Of a stretch of 64,000 bases of DNA, positions 47,246 through 55,850 are shown in pieces (position 1 is the stretch's first letter; every line of letters begins with the position of its first letter). The position numbers and the translations under genes were made by a program. The stretch lies in contig NZ_CP039646.1 of NCBI RefSeq assembly GCF_004923315.1, positions 315,001 through 379,000 of the forward strand. Direction: 5' to 3'. The notes beneath the pieces were generated by a model. That model was not told where the DNA came from and searched no databases. It was given only the letters and a program-made list of their open reading frames with translations. The DNA comes from Azospirillum sp. TSA2s. GTDB lineage: Bacteria > Pseudomonadota > Alphaproteobacteria > Azospirillales > Azospirillaceae.

Positions 47246-47653
47246 TTAGTCGGTCCGCGCGGTGCGCGGGGCCGGCGGGACATCGGCGCTGCGCGGCGGA
47301 GCAGCGCCGCGCCGGGCGGCGGCGGGGTCCACCGGCGGCGGCGTCAGCGAGTGGGAAGCGGAATAATGCTGAGTCGTCCGCTTCACATCGGTGCCGTAGC
47401 GCGTCATGCCGGCACGGTCCTTGCCCGCCTTGATCGCCCCCCAATGGGACGGGGCCGGGCCGGGGATCGGCTGCGCCTGATCCATGTTGCGCAGGAGCGG
47501 GCCGGTCGGGACCATCTGGTCATACACCCAGGGTGCATACTCCTGCTTCTGGGCATGGGCCGGCAGCGACAGCGTCACCATCGCCAGCGTGGCGGCCACG
47601 GCGGAGAGGGCGAATTTGACGGCGGTTTCGGCAGAGGAGGCAACGCGGGTCAT
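47246..47653 (-). CDS. Small secreted protein, unknown function
   Basis: A 135-residue protein with a clear signal peptide (FALSAVAATLAMVTLSLPAHAQ) and a mature part of about 100 residues, Pro/Ala/Arg-rich toward the end (PPPVDPAAARRGAAPPRSADVPPAPRTARTD). The mature N-terminus (QKQEYAPWVYDQMVPTGPL) contains aromatic residues and could form a short folded part. It converges on the ROK kinase gene 10 bp away. Confidence 0.7.
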   Translation of the reverse strand: MTRVASSAETAVKFALSAVAATLAMVTLSLPAHAQKQEYAPWVYDQMVPTGPLLRNMDQAQPIPGPAPSHWGAIKAGKDRAGMTRYGTDVKRTTQHYSASHSLTPPPVDPAAARRGAAPPRSADVPPAPRTARTD

Positions 47654-47808
47654 CGAACAGGCGCCTTTCGTCCGGAAAAACGGATCGGAAGGGTCAGTCG
47701 AGCGAAAAGCGCCCGCGCCGTCCAATGCGGAGGCGCGTTACCCACCCCGGTTGCGGCATCCCCAAGCGGAGCAAACCCCCGTCCTTCCGATACGGATCGG
47801 AAGGCGGG

Positions 47809-49515
47809 TTATTGCGCCGGCAGCCGGTAGAGCGTCAGATGCAGGCGCTTGCCGGTGTTGTAGTTGAAGCCCGACAGCTCCGCCAGCGGCAGCGGCGTGG
47901 CCGTGCCGAGGCTGTCGAGGAAGGCCGGCGCCTCCCGGTCCTCCACCAGGGCCAGCCCGCAGGCACGGTCCGCCGTCAGATGCGCCGCCGCCCCCGGCCC
48001 ATGGACCAGCTTGGTCGGCGTGCCGAGCAGGAAGACCAAGCTCGGCTCCGAATAGCCGGCGGAAGCCACCACGCTGTCCGGACAGGGCCGGACCTGCGCC
48101 ACCGCGCGGGCGGCCTGTCGGCTGACCCACACGCCGTCGATGTTCGGCAGCACGGCGGCATAGGTCCCGGCATAGAGCAATGCCGCGGCGCCGACCCCGG
48201 CAGCCAGCCCGGTTCGCCGTTCGCCCCGCAGAAGCGAGCGCAGGGCAAGGGCGAAGAGGCCGCCCACCGCCGGCACCAGCGCGACCCCGACCGGATCGAT
48301 CCGGCGGTCGACCAGCCAGGGGATCACGGCAACGGCCAGGGTGAGGGCGCCAAATCCGATCACGCCCAGCGCCACCGCGGCGGCGACCAGCCAGCGGCGC
48401 GGCCGTTCGCGGCTGCGGTCGAAATTGTCGATCAGGGCAGCGGCGGCGACGGCGGCAATGGCCGGGAAGACCGGCAGGGTGTAGTGCAGGAGCTTGGTCG
48501 GCACCGCTTCGAACACCAGCCAGCTCGGGACGATCCAGGCGATGCAGAAGCGCACCGCATCCAGCCGGCGCCGCGCCCACACCCAGGGAACCGCCAGCAG
48601 CGCCAGCAGCGACCAGGGGGCGAAGGTCACCCAGAAGGTGCCGAGATAATAGCCGGGCGGCAGCCCCTTGCCCTCCTGCCCGCCCGACACCTTGCCCAGC
48701 ATGTCGTGGCCGACGGATTCGGCGAAGAAGGCGCCCTTGCTCTTGATGGCGATGGCGATCAGCCAGGGGGCGGCGATGGCGACGACGATGCCGAGCCCGG
48801 CCAGCGGTTTCAGCCGCTTCAGCCACCCGGCCTCGCGGTCCCACAGGGCGAGCACCAGCGCGGTGGTGCCGGACACCAGCAGGACCATCGGCCCCTTGAC
48901 CAGCACGCCGACGCCGGCGGCGATCCAGAAGACCAGCGGAACCGTCCAGGCGGCGCGCCCGGCGGGGACCGGATCGCGGCGGCCGAGATAGAGATGGGCG
49001 AGCGCGGCCTGTCCGATCACCACGGTGGCGAGCAGGACGGCATCCGTCTTCCCCATCCGCGCTTCGACCCCCAGCACGACGCAGGACGCCATCATCATCC
49101 CGGCGATGAAGCCGGCCGGGCCGCCGAACAGGCGCGCGGCCGTCCAGGCGCTGGCCAGAACCGCCAGGATCGCTCCCAGGAAGGAGGGGATGCGGTAGGT
49201 CCAGATGACCTTGTCGGCCCCGACCGGAATCCCACGCAACGCATCGGCCGCCGCGGTGGCGGCGCTCTGCAGCCAATAGATGCCGACCGGCTTCTTGTAG
49301 CGGGTCTCGTCCTGGAAGCGGATGTCGACAAAGTTGCCGCTGTCCAGCATCTGGGAGGAGGCCTGGGCGAAGCGGGCCTCGTCACGGTCGAAGGGCGGCA
49401 GCACCATGAAGCCGGGCAGGAACAGCGCCGCGGCGATCAGCGCCAGCAACGCATAGGCCCAGATCGGAAGATGGCTGGTCGGCGGACGACTGCGTTGCGG
49501 AGAAATTGCGGTCAC
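47809..49515 (-). CDS. Glycosyltransferase family 39 protein (ArnT-like)
   Basis: A 568-residue integral membrane glycosyltransferase with about 12 helices. The N-terminal FDRDEARFAQASSQML segment in the first periplasmic loop carries the acidic residues of GT-C enzymes, and RYKKPVGIYWLQSA is typical of the ArnT/PMT group, which transfer sugars from a polyprenyl phosphate carrier to a lipid or protein at the periplasmic face. The GTG start at 49515 overlaps the stop of the LABN gene (GTGA), so translation is coupled. It is the last gene of a three-gene unit with an ArnC-like transferase and the LABN protein. Confidence 0.92.
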   Translation of the reverse strand: MTAISPQRSRPPTSHLPIWAYALLALIAAALFLPGFMVLPPFDRDEARFAQASSQMLDSGNFVDIRFQDETRYKKPVGIYWLQSAATAAADALRGIPVGADKVIWTYRIPSFLGAILAVLASAWTAARLFGGPAGFIAGMMMASCVVLGVEARMGKTDAVLLATVVIGQAALAHLYLGRRDPVPAGRAAWTVPLVFWIAAGVGVLVKGPMVLLVSGTTALVLALWDREAGWLKRLKPLAGLGIVVAIAAPWLIAIAIKSKGAFFAESVGHDMLGKVSGGQEGKGLPPGYYLGTFWVTFAPWSLLALLAVPWVWARRRLDAVRFCIAWIVPSWLVFEAVPTKLLHYTLPVFPAIAAVAAAALIDNFDRSRERPRRWLVAAAVALGVIGFGALTLAVAVIPWLVDRRIDPVGVALVPAVGGLFALALRSLLRGERRTGLAAGVGAAALLYAGTYAAVLPNIDGVWVSRQAARAVAQVRPCPDSVVASAGYSEPSLVFLLGTPTKLVHGPGAAAHLTADRACGLALVEDREAPAFLDSLGTATPLPLAELSGFNYNTGKRLHLTLYRLPAQ

Positions 49516-49847
49516 GATTTGCTCGGCACCGCGCCGTCGGCGCCCTGCGACTTCTTGTGGCTCCAGACGAAATAGACGTTGCGGGCGTAGATCACCAGAC
49601 CCATGCCCTGCCCCAGCATGAAGACCGGGTCGAAGCGGTAGAAGGCATAGGCGAACAGCAGAACCCCGCCGCCCAGCGAGAAGTACCAGAACAGCTCCGG
49701 CACCACGCTGCGGCGCGCCTTCTCGCTGGCGATCCACTGCACGAGGAAGCGCATGGTGAACATGATCTGCGCGAATACGCCGACCCCGACCCAGATCAGG
49801 TCGGTGGTGCTTTGCCCCTGGAACCACGCTGCGGCGCGCTCGATCAT
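49512..49847 (-). CDS. Lipid-A-disaccharide synthase N-terminal-like (LABN) membrane protein
   Basis: A 111-residue protein with three membrane helices (LIWVGVGVFAQIMFTMRFLV, FWYFSLGGGVLLFAYAFY, FMLGQGMGLVIYARNVYFVW). RFLVQWIASEKARRSVVPELFWYFSLGGG is the signature of the LAB_N domain, first named from the N-terminus of some lipid-A-disaccharide synthases but most often found alone beside polyprenyl-phosphate glycosyltransferases. The domain is small enough to act like a flippase subunit (as ArnE/ArnF do). That role is inference from context: it lies between ArnC-like and ArnT-like genes. Confidence 0.93.
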   Translation of the reverse strand: MIERAAAWFQGQSTTDLIWVGVGVFAQIMFTMRFLVQWIASEKARRSVVPELFWYFSLGGGVLLFAYAFYRFDPVFMLGQGMGLVIYARNVYFVWSHKKSQGADGAVPSKS

Positions 49848-49884
49848 CGTAAAATCCTGTCCCGAAAGGGTCGCTAGACGTCAA

Positions 49885-50646
49885 TCAGAGGCGTTCGGAG
49901 ACCGGGGACAGCTTCGTCCGCCGCTTCAGCCAGTAAACGCCCAGCAGATCGACCACGCCGATCAGCCCGCGCCGCCAGTTGTTGTATTTCGACACGCCGC
50001 GCTCGCGCGGGCGATGGTTCACCGGCACATAGGCCACCGGATGGCCGTGGGCACGGAACAGCGCCGGCAGGAACCGGTGCATCGCCCCGAAGAAGGGCAG
50101 GTCGAGAAAGGCGTCGCGGCGGAACAGCTTCAGCCCGCAGCCGCTGTCGGTGCAGCCGTCCTGCAGGAACGACTGGCGCACCGCATTGGCGATCTTGGAG
50201 GCCCATCGCTTCGACAGCGTGTCCTGCCGCTTTTTGCGCAGGCCGCCGACCAGGACCGGCGCACCGGCCTCCCCGGTCGACACCAGGGCGTAGAGCGCCG
50301 GAATGTCGGCCGGGTCGTTCTGGCCGTCGCCGTCCAGCGTCACGACGAACTCGCCACGTGCCGCCTTGACGCCGCTGCGCACCGCCGCGCTCTGGCCGGA
50401 GCGGCGGACATGGCGCAGCACGCGCAGCCGGCCGGCATCCACCGCCGCGGCAAGGCGCGCCTGGGTGTCGTCGTCCGACTGGTCGTCGACGAAGATGATC
50501 TCGAAACCGCCGACCGGAATCAGCGCCCGCTCGATCTCTTCGAGCAGCGGCAGCACATTCTCGGCCTCGTTGAAAACGGGGACAACGACCGACAGCCGCA
50601 CCGGCTGGCCGTTCTCCGGATAAATGCTCACGGTTTGCCATCCCAT
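49885..50646 (-). CDS. Glycosyltransferase family 2 (ArnC/DPM1-like polyprenyl-phosphate sugar transferase)
   Basis: A GT-A enzyme of about 250 residues that should link a nucleotide-activated sugar to undecaprenyl phosphate at the cytoplasmic face. LSVVVPVFNEAENV opens the fold, VDDQSDDDT binds the nucleotide, LDGDGQNDPADI carries the DXD-like metal site, and GCGLKLFRRDAFLDL and RPRERGVSKYNNWRRG are typical of the DPM1/ArnC group. Unlike ArnC it has no C-terminal membrane helices. The start is uncertain: ATG at 50646 or a GTG at 50631 preceded by GGGATGG. It begins a unit with the LABN and GT39 genes. Confidence 0.92.
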   Translation of the reverse strand: MGWQTVSIYPENGQPVRLSVVVPVFNEAENVLPLLEEIERALIPVGGFEIIFVDDQSDDDTQARLAAAVDAGRLRVLRHVRRSGQSAAVRSGVKAARGEFVVTLDGDGQNDPADIPALYALVSTGEAGAPVLVGGLRKKRQDTLSKRWASKIANAVRQSFLQDGCTDSGCGLKLFRRDAFLDLPFFGAMHRFLPALFRAHGHPVAYVPVNHRPRERGVSKYNNWRRGLIGVVDLLGVYWLKRRTKLSPVSERL

Positions 50647-50705
50647 TCGCCGAACGGGCGGCAAATTACTCTCGCGACGCGGCGAACGGTAGCGGAAAAG
50701 GATGA

Positions 50706-50736
50706 GACGGAAGCGGGGCAGATCCCCGCTTCCGTC
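50706..50736. terminator. Perfect 13-bp hairpin between the HtrA gene and the GT2 gene
   Basis: GACGGAAGCGGGG and CCCCGCTTCCGTC pair fully around a CAGAT loop, 25 bp past the HtrA stop. There is no T-run, so it may end transcription weakly or protect the HtrA message. Confidence 0.7.
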
Positions 50737-50760
50737 CGATCCGGTTCCGCAGCGGCCGGA

Positions 50761-52353
50761 TTACCCCTTCCGCCCATTGCTGGAGGGGGACAGCGGAAGC
50801 GGGACATAGCGCAGGTCGCCGCCGCGGCTGACCAGCATCAGCAGGGTCTTGCGCCCGTCTTCCTTCGCCTTGGCGATGCGGGATTCAAGGTCGGCGGGGG
50901 TCGCCACCGGCTCCTGCCCCGCTTCGACGATGACGTCGCCGAGATCGAGCCCGCGCTGAGACGCGGCACTGTCGCGGTCGACCTCCGTCACCACCAGCCC
51001 GTCGACATCGTCGGCGATGGAGAAGGTTTGGCGCAGGCCGGGGGTCAGCGGGGCGAGCTTGAGGCCCAGCGCCGACTTGCTCTCCTCCGGTTGGGCGGAG
51101 CGGGGGGCGCCGCTCGATCCGGACAGCGCCACCTGCTGCGGTTCGTCGCGCAGTTCGCCGATCGTCACCTGGACCGATTCCTCCTTGCCGCCGCGCAGCA
51201 GGGTCATCGGAACGGTGCTGCCGATCCCGGTGGAGGCGACGAGGCGGGGCAGCTGGCGCATCTGTTCCAGCGGATCGCCGTTGAAGGCGGTGATGACGTC
51301 GCCCTGGCGCAGGCCGGCCGACGCGGCCGGGCTGTCGGGGGACACGCTGGTGACCAGCGCGCCGCCGGTGCCGTCCACGCCCAGGCTTTCTGCGATGTCC
51401 GGCGTCACGCGCTGGACCTGGACGCCCAGCCAGCCCCGCCGCACCTTTCCACCGTCCTTCAACTGGTCGATGATCGGCTTGGCCAGCGAGGACGGAATGG
51501 CGAAGCCGATGCCGACCGACCCGCCGGTCGGCGAATAGATGGCGGTGTTGATGCCGATCACCGCGCCGTTGGCGTCATAGAGCGGGCCGCCGGAATTGCC
51601 GCGGTTGATGGCGGCGTCGGTCTGCAGATATTCGTCGTAGGGACCTTGCTGGATGTCGCGGGCGCGGGCGGACAGGATGCCGGCGGTCACCGACCCGCCG
51701 AGACCGAAGGGATTGCCGATGGCGACCACCCAGTCGCCGACCTCCACGGATTCGCTGTCGCCCCAGTGGGCGGCGATCAGCGGCTTGTTGCTTTCGACCT
51801 TCAGGAGCGCAAGATCGGTCGGGGCGTCGGACCCCACCAGCTTCGCCGGCAGCTTGGTCCCGTCATGCAGGGTGACGGCGATCTCCGCCGCGTCGGCCAC
51901 CACATGGCTGTTGGTGACGATCAGGCCCGACGGATCGATGATGAAGCCGGAGCCGAGCGCCATGCTCGGCAGGCCGTTCGGGCTTCCGTTCGGCGCGCCG
52001 TCGGGCGGGGCGTCTCCCTGCCCTCCCCTCTGGCGGTTGCGGAATTCGCGGAAGAACTCCTCCAGCGGCGATCCCGGCGGAAGGTCCAGCCCCTCCGGCA
52101 GCCGGCCGCCGCCGGCCGAGGCCTGGGGCGCCTGGGTGCTGGAGATGTTGACGACCGTGTCGATTTGCGTCCGGGCGAGGTCGCGGAAAGACGGCGGCGA
52201 ATAGGTCCTGCTCGCCCCCGGCTGCGCGGAGGCATCCTGTGCAGCCGCAGGCAGCACCGGCAAAAGGACCGCGCCGGACAGCAGCGCGCACAGCGCCGCG
52301 GCCGGAAGGCGTCGGAAGATCGGATACGAGCGCGGCACGGACGCATGCGGCAT
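50761..52353 (-). CDS. Periplasmic serine protease, HtrA/DegP family
   Basis: A 530-residue protease/chaperone. A signal peptide (ALLSGAVLLPVLPAAAQ) leads to a trypsin-like domain with His in IVTNSHVVADA, Asp in PTDLALLKV and Ser in NRGNSGGPLYD. Two PDZ domains follow (GWLGVQVQRVTPDIAESL and ALGLKLAPLTPGL..DVDGLVVTEVDRDSAASQRGLDLGDVI). Before the protease domain is a Gly/Pro/Asn-rich loop (RQRGGQGDAPPDGAPNGSPNG). GGAG 7 bases before ATG 52353 sets the start. It degrades damaged envelope proteins. A palindrome ACTTTTCAAAAGT lies 76 bp upstream of the start. Confidence 0.95.
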   Translation of the reverse strand: MPHASVPRSYPIFRRLPAAALCALLSGAVLLPVLPAAAQDASAQPGASRTYSPPSFRDLARTQIDTVVNISSTQAPQASAGGGRLPEGLDLPPGSPLEEFFREFRNRQRGGQGDAPPDGAPNGSPNGLPSMALGSGFIIDPSGLIVTNSHVVADAAEIAVTLHDGTKLPAKLVGSDAPTDLALLKVESNKPLIAAHWGDSESVEVGDWVVAIGNPFGLGGSVTAGILSARARDIQQGPYDEYLQTDAAINRGNSGGPLYDANGAVIGINTAIYSPTGGSVGIGFAIPSSLAKPIIDQLKDGGKVRRGWLGVQVQRVTPDIAESLGVDGTGGALVTSVSPDSPAASAGLRQGDVITAFNGDPLEQMRQLPRLVASTGIGSTVPMTLLRGGKEESVQVTIGELRDEPQQVALSGSSGAPRSAQPEESKSALGLKLAPLTPGLRQTFSIADDVDGLVVTEVDRDSAASQRGLDLGDVIVEAGQEPVATPADLESRIAKAKEDGRKTLLMLVSRGGDLRYVPLPLSPSSNGRKG

Positions 52354-52722
52354 GGACGGTCTCCGCAAAAAACGGTTGGGGCTGTTCTGCAACTGAAAAC
52401 ACGCCAGCCCCCGTCCGGGGTCCATCGCACTTTTCAAAAGTCGGCAATCGAAAGATGCCGGTGGCCGGATGCTGCGACCGGGGGTTTACGGCCGCTTGCG
52501 TATTTTAAAACACCCGATCTCCACCAAGCGTCGTACGCTGTTGTGACACCGGATACAAAATCACGATTCCGTGCAAAGTTATGCTGGCATTTTTGAGAAG
52601 AGTTTCCGATAGTCGTCCATACCGAAAACATCGCCCGCCAGCGTGAAGCCTCGATGCTGCTGACGCACGCGCCCGCGTGGTCCCGCGTCTGAAGCGTGCG
52701 GTCCGGGTAGACATGCTGACGA
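52354..52722. other. Intergenic region upstream of the HtrA gene and the HTH protein gene
   Basis: 369 bp between divergent genes. It contains the 13-bp palindrome ACTTTTCAAAAGT (52429-52441) and a less GC-rich stretch (about 52490-52610), consistent with two promoters. No gene or RNA recognised. Confidence 0.55.
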
Positions 52723-53634
52723 ATGACTGAAAATTCACTTTGGCAACCGAGCGATATAATGAACGCAGAAACCGGGAGCGAACCGGAGTCTCCCAAGAAG
52801 CGTGGGCGCATTCCGCAGTCGGCGTGGCCCCAAATTCTTGAACGTTACCGCAGCGGCGTGACCCTTTCGGCCATCGCGCGTGAATTCGAATGCACGCCCA
52901 GCGCCATCTCCTACATCATCAAGAAGGCGGAGGCCGCGAGCGGCCAGGGCGATGCCGCTCATGGTGATGCCGGCGCCGAAGGGATGGGCGCCGAAGGGAT
53001 GCAGGACGAGGCGCAGGCCGCCGCCGACACCTCTTCCGCAGCGCCGGAAACGGTTGGCGAGGCGGCCGCTCCGGTGACTCCGGCGGTCCCGGAAACGCCG
53101 GCACCCGCCGCTCCCGCCGCCGCGGAGGCCGGAACCCCGGCCGAACCGCGCCGCGCCGCCGGCCGAACCGGCCGCACCACGCTGACCCGTGCCCCGCGGA
53201 CCGAACCGGCCACCGAGCAGGCTTCGGCCGAGACGCCGGCTGCCGCGCCGGCTCCGACGGAGACGCTGCGCCTGAACCGGCCGGAGCCCGCCGCGGCTCC
53301 CGCGCCGGCTCCGGTTGCCGCCCCTGCTCCCGCCCAGTCTCCCGTTCAGGCTCCCGCCGCGCCGGAGACCCCGCGTGCCCCCGGCCAGCCGACGCCGCCG
53401 GTGGATGCGGTGGAAGGCCGTCTGCGCGACACCGCCAAGGCCTGCATTTCCGCTTATCGCGGCTGGCGTCAGCAGCCGAGCGAGGCGACGATCCAGGCGC
53501 TGTCCGAAACCGTGCACGAACTGCGCAAGGCCCTGGCCCGCGTGGAGATCGACATGTCGGCCAGCCGTCGCGAGGAACAGGCGATCCGTCCGATCCCGAT
53601 CCCCGCGCACCGGGCGTCGCGCCGCCCGAACTGA
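52723..53634 (+). CDS. Helix-turn-helix protein with long Ala/Pro-rich linker
   Basis: A 303-residue protein. Residues about 25-70 form a homeodomain-like helix-turn-helix (RIPQSAWPQILERYRSGVTL and SAIAREFECTPSAISYIIKK). Residues about 75-225 are Ala/Pro/Glu-rich and surely disordered. A compact helical C-terminal domain follows (AVEGRLRDTAKACISAYRGW to ALARVEIDMSASRREEQAIR). The layout is like DNA-binding proteins that carry a partner-binding C-terminal helix bundle on a tether. Start is ATG 52723; an ATG 12 codons later is possible and neither has a strong ribosome-binding site. Target unknown. Confidence 0.85.
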   Translation: MTENSLWQPSDIMNAETGSEPESPKKRGRIPQSAWPQILERYRSGVTLSAIAREFECTPSAISYIIKKAEAASGQGDAAHGDAGAEGMGAEGMQDEAQAAADTSSAAPETVGEAAAPVTPAVPETPAPAAPAAAEAGTPAEPRRAAGRTGRTTLTRAPRTEPATEQASAETPAAAPAPTETLRLNRPEPAAAPAPAPVAAPAPAQSPVQAPAAPETPRAPGQPTPPVDAVEGRLRDTAKACISAYRGWRQQPSEATIQALSETVHELRKALARVEIDMSASRREEQAIRPIPIPAHRASRRPN

Positions 53635-53645
53635 GCGGTCTTTGA

Positions 53646-53671
53646 AAAGGGGGTTTGAAAAAGCCCCCTTT
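53646..53671 (+). terminator. Hairpin after the HTH gene
   Basis: AAAGGGGG and CCCCCTTT pair around TTTGAAAAAG, 12 bp past the HTH gene stop. There is no T-run after the stem; it precedes a stronger terminator. Confidence 0.6.
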
Positions 53672-53689
53672 GAAAATCCGCCGTCTGAA

Positions 53690-53724
53690 AAAACCTCCGT
53701 TCCCACCCGGGGCGGAGGTTTTTT
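53690..53724 (+). terminator. Rho-independent terminator after the HTH gene
   Basis: AAACCTCCG and CGGAGGTTT pair around a GC-rich loop, followed by TTTTTT. It ends the HTH gene transcript before the tRNA. Confidence 0.88.
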
Positions 53725-53808
53725 CATGGCCGCGTCTCCGCTTGCACCATCCACGCAAAAGGGGCTTGACGGCCCCCCGATCGAAAGGCTAATCCTCTGC
53801 GCCCCGAT

Positions 53809-53894
53809 GGAAGGGTGGCCGAGTGGTTAAAGGCAGCAGACTGTAAATCTGCCCGCGTTAGCGTACGCTGGTTCGAATCCAGCCCCTTCCACCA
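53809..53894 (+). tRNA. tRNA-Tyr (anticodon GUA)
   Basis: An 86-base class II tRNA. The acceptor stem GGAAGGG pairs with CCCTTCC, followed by discriminator A and an encoded CCA. The anticodon stem-loop GCAGA-CTGTAAA-TCTGC has GTA at 53843-53845. A long variable arm (CCGCGTTAGCGTAC) and the T-loop GTTCGAATCC are present. It is a single tRNA gene; no integrase gene or direct repeat of its 3' end was seen nearby. Confidence 0.97.
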
Positions 53895-53981
53895 TCGCAT
53901 TCAAATTGAGCGCGTCCGGCGAACGGAACGGCCCTCTCGAATGTCGAATCCCCCCTCATCGTCTTTTTGAAAATCTGCCGC

Positions 53982-55850
53982 CTACAGCGGCAGCGGTTCG
54001 GCCGGAGTCACGCGCGGGAAGCGCAGCGTGAAGGCGGTCCCCGCCCCCGGTGCGCTGTCCAGCCGCAGCCGGCCGCGCAGGGTCCGCATGACCAGCGTGT
54101 AGACGATGTTCAGCCCCAGCCCGCTGCCGCCGCGGTCGCGGCTGGTCGTGAAGAAGGGCTCGAACACCTTGCCGTGCAGCTCTGCCGGAATGCCGCGTCC
54201 GTCGTCGGCATAGACCAGCTCCACCTCTCCATCCATCGCCGTGACGGTCACCGTCAGTTGGCCGCGCACCCCCGGGTCGTAGCCATGCAGAAGCGAGTTG
54301 ATGACGAAGTTGGTCAGGATCTGGCTGAACGCCCCCGGAAAACTGTCGATCGTCAGATCGTCCGGGCAATGGACGGCAACCGTATGGCCGCTGCGGCGGA
54401 TGCGCATGCCCAGGCTGCGCAGAACCTCGTGGATGTAGTTGTTCAGTTCGAAGACGCGGCGCTCCTCGCTCGCCTGGTCGACGGCAATCTGCTTGAAGCT
54501 CTGGATCAGTCGGGTGGCGCGCTCGATGTTCAGCAGCATCAACTGCGTCGCCTCGTCGGCGATGTCGATGAACTCGGCGAAATCGCCCCGCCGCAGCGCA
54601 CCGGCCTCGAACAGGTGGCGCAGCGCGCGGGTCTTCTCCGCCAGCAGCGAGGCGCCGGTCAGGGCGATGCCGACCGGCGTGTTGATCTCGTGCGTCACTC
54701 CGGCCACCAATGAGCCCAGCGCCGCCATCTTCTCCGCCTGGATCAGCTGGACCTGCGCCTCCTTCAGGTCCTGCAGGGCGCGTTCGGCCTCTTCCTTGGC
54801 GGCGCGCACGGCTTCGGCCGCGCGCACGCTCTCGGTGACGTCGGTGTGGGAGCCGACGATGCGGAAGGGCTTGGCGTCGCCGCCCGCCACGGCAAGCGTT
54901 CGCGTCTCCAGGAAGACCGTGGCGCCCGAACGGTGGTGAAAGCGCTGCAGCAGCCGGCCTTCCGACCGGCGACCGGCCGCCAGATCCCGTTCCATCTCCA
55001 GTGCGGCGCCGAGATCCTCGACGTGGATCAGTTCCTCCCAGCGGCGGCGGCTGTTGTCCATCTCCGCCTCGGAATAGCCCAGCAGGCCCCACCATTGCGG
55101 GGAGAACCACACCTCGCCGGTGCGGAGATCCCACTTCGAGATGCCCTCGCGCGCCGCTTGGATCGCCAGTTCCAGCAATTCCCGGCTGGAGGCGACCTCG
55201 CGCTCGGCCTGCTTGCGCTGGGTGATGTCGGTGTAGGTGGTGACGAACCCGCCGTCGGGCAGCGGCAGGGTCACCGTTTCGATGACGACGCCGTCGGGCC
55301 GCACGCGCTCGTTGTAAAAGGGCCAGGAGGCCTTGCGGATATAGTCCAGCCGCTGCGCCACCAGATCGTCGACTTCGCCGCGGCCATAGCCGCCCTGCTC
55401 CGCGATGTGGCGGACCACCGCCTCATAGGGCTGGGCATAGCGCGGAAATCCGGGATCGATGTAGAGCAATTCCAGCACGCGCCGGTTCCAGGCGACCAGC
55501 CGCAGGTCATGGTCGAAGGCCATCACCCCTTGGCTGAGGCAGTCCAGCACCGAACTGGTCTTCGCCCAGGGCTCCTGCTCGGCCGGTGTCGCAACCGCAT
55601 CGATCGCCGTCAGCAGCCATTCGTCCGCCCCGCCGGCCCCCAGCGCAAGGGTCACGGCGCTGCCGTCGGGGAGCCCCCGCGTCAATGGACAACCGCGGCG
55701 CAGGTCGGCAACGGCGGCACAACCCAGCAGGCCGCCGAACAGTCCCTCCAGCGTCGCATCGGCCGGCACGGCGAATCGGGCCGCGAAGGCGGCATTGGCC
55801 CATACCAGGCGTTCGTCGGCATCAAAGCGGGCGAACCCGGTCTCCCCCAT
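53982..55850 (-). CDS. PAS-domain sensor histidine kinase
   Basis: A 622-residue cytoplasmic kinase with no clear membrane helix. PAS-like regions lie at about 1-95, 95-215 (LDCLSQGVMAFDHDLRLVAWNRRVLELL, a PAS-7 type) and 225-350 (AAREGISKWDLRTGEVWFSPQWWGLLGYSEAEM). A coiled linker leads to the H-box VAGVTHEINTPVGIALTG and the ATPase domain with N-box LTNFVINSLLHGY, YADDGRGIP, FEPFFTT and GGSGLGLNIVYTLV. The N-terminal PAS may sense small ligands. There is no adjacent response regulator. It is divergent from ccoG, about 700 bp away. Confidence 0.94.
   Translation of the reverse strand: MGETGFARFDADERLVWANAAFAARFAVPADATLEGLFGGLLGCAAVADLRRGCPLTRGLPDGSAVTLALGAGGADEWLLTAIDAVATPAEQEPWAKTSSVLDCLSQGVMAFDHDLRLVAWNRRVLELLYIDPGFPRYAQPYEAVVRHIAEQGGYGRGEVDDLVAQRLDYIRKASWPFYNERVRPDGVVIETVTLPLPDGGFVTTYTDITQRKQAEREVASSRELLELAIQAAREGISKWDLRTGEVWFSPQWWGLLGYSEAEMDNSRRRWEELIHVEDLGAALEMERDLAAGRRSEGRLLQRFHHRSGATVFLETRTLAVAGGDAKPFRIVGSHTDVTESVRAAEAVRAAKEEAERALQDLKEAQVQLIQAEKMAALGSLVAGVTHEINTPVGIALTGASLLAEKTRALRHLFEAGALRRGDFAEFIDIADEATQLMLLNIERATRLIQSFKQIAVDQASEERRVFELNNYIHEVLRSLGMRIRRSGHTVAVHCPDDLTIDSFPGAFSQILTNFVINSLLHGYDPGVRGQLTVTVTAMDGEVELVYADDGRGIPAELHGKVFEPFFTTSRDRGGSGLGLNIVYTLVMRTLRGRLRLDSAPGAGTAFTLRFPRVTPAEPLPL

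Noticed and set aside
47781..47802. CCTTCCGAT-A-CGGATCGGAAGG palindrome after the ArnT-like gene as a terminator
   Set aside because: Imperfect pairing and no T-run on the minus strand; may act weakly but evidence is thin.
49753..52596. A 947-codon open frame opposite the GT2 and HtrA genes
   Set aside because: Longest antisense frame in the window but its composition is Arg/Gln/His-rich and it lacks any domain; the minus-strand genes carry intact catalytic motifs.
53809..53894. tRNA-Tyr as an integration site
   Set aside because: No integrase gene, no repeat of the tRNA 3' end and no change in gene content on either side.
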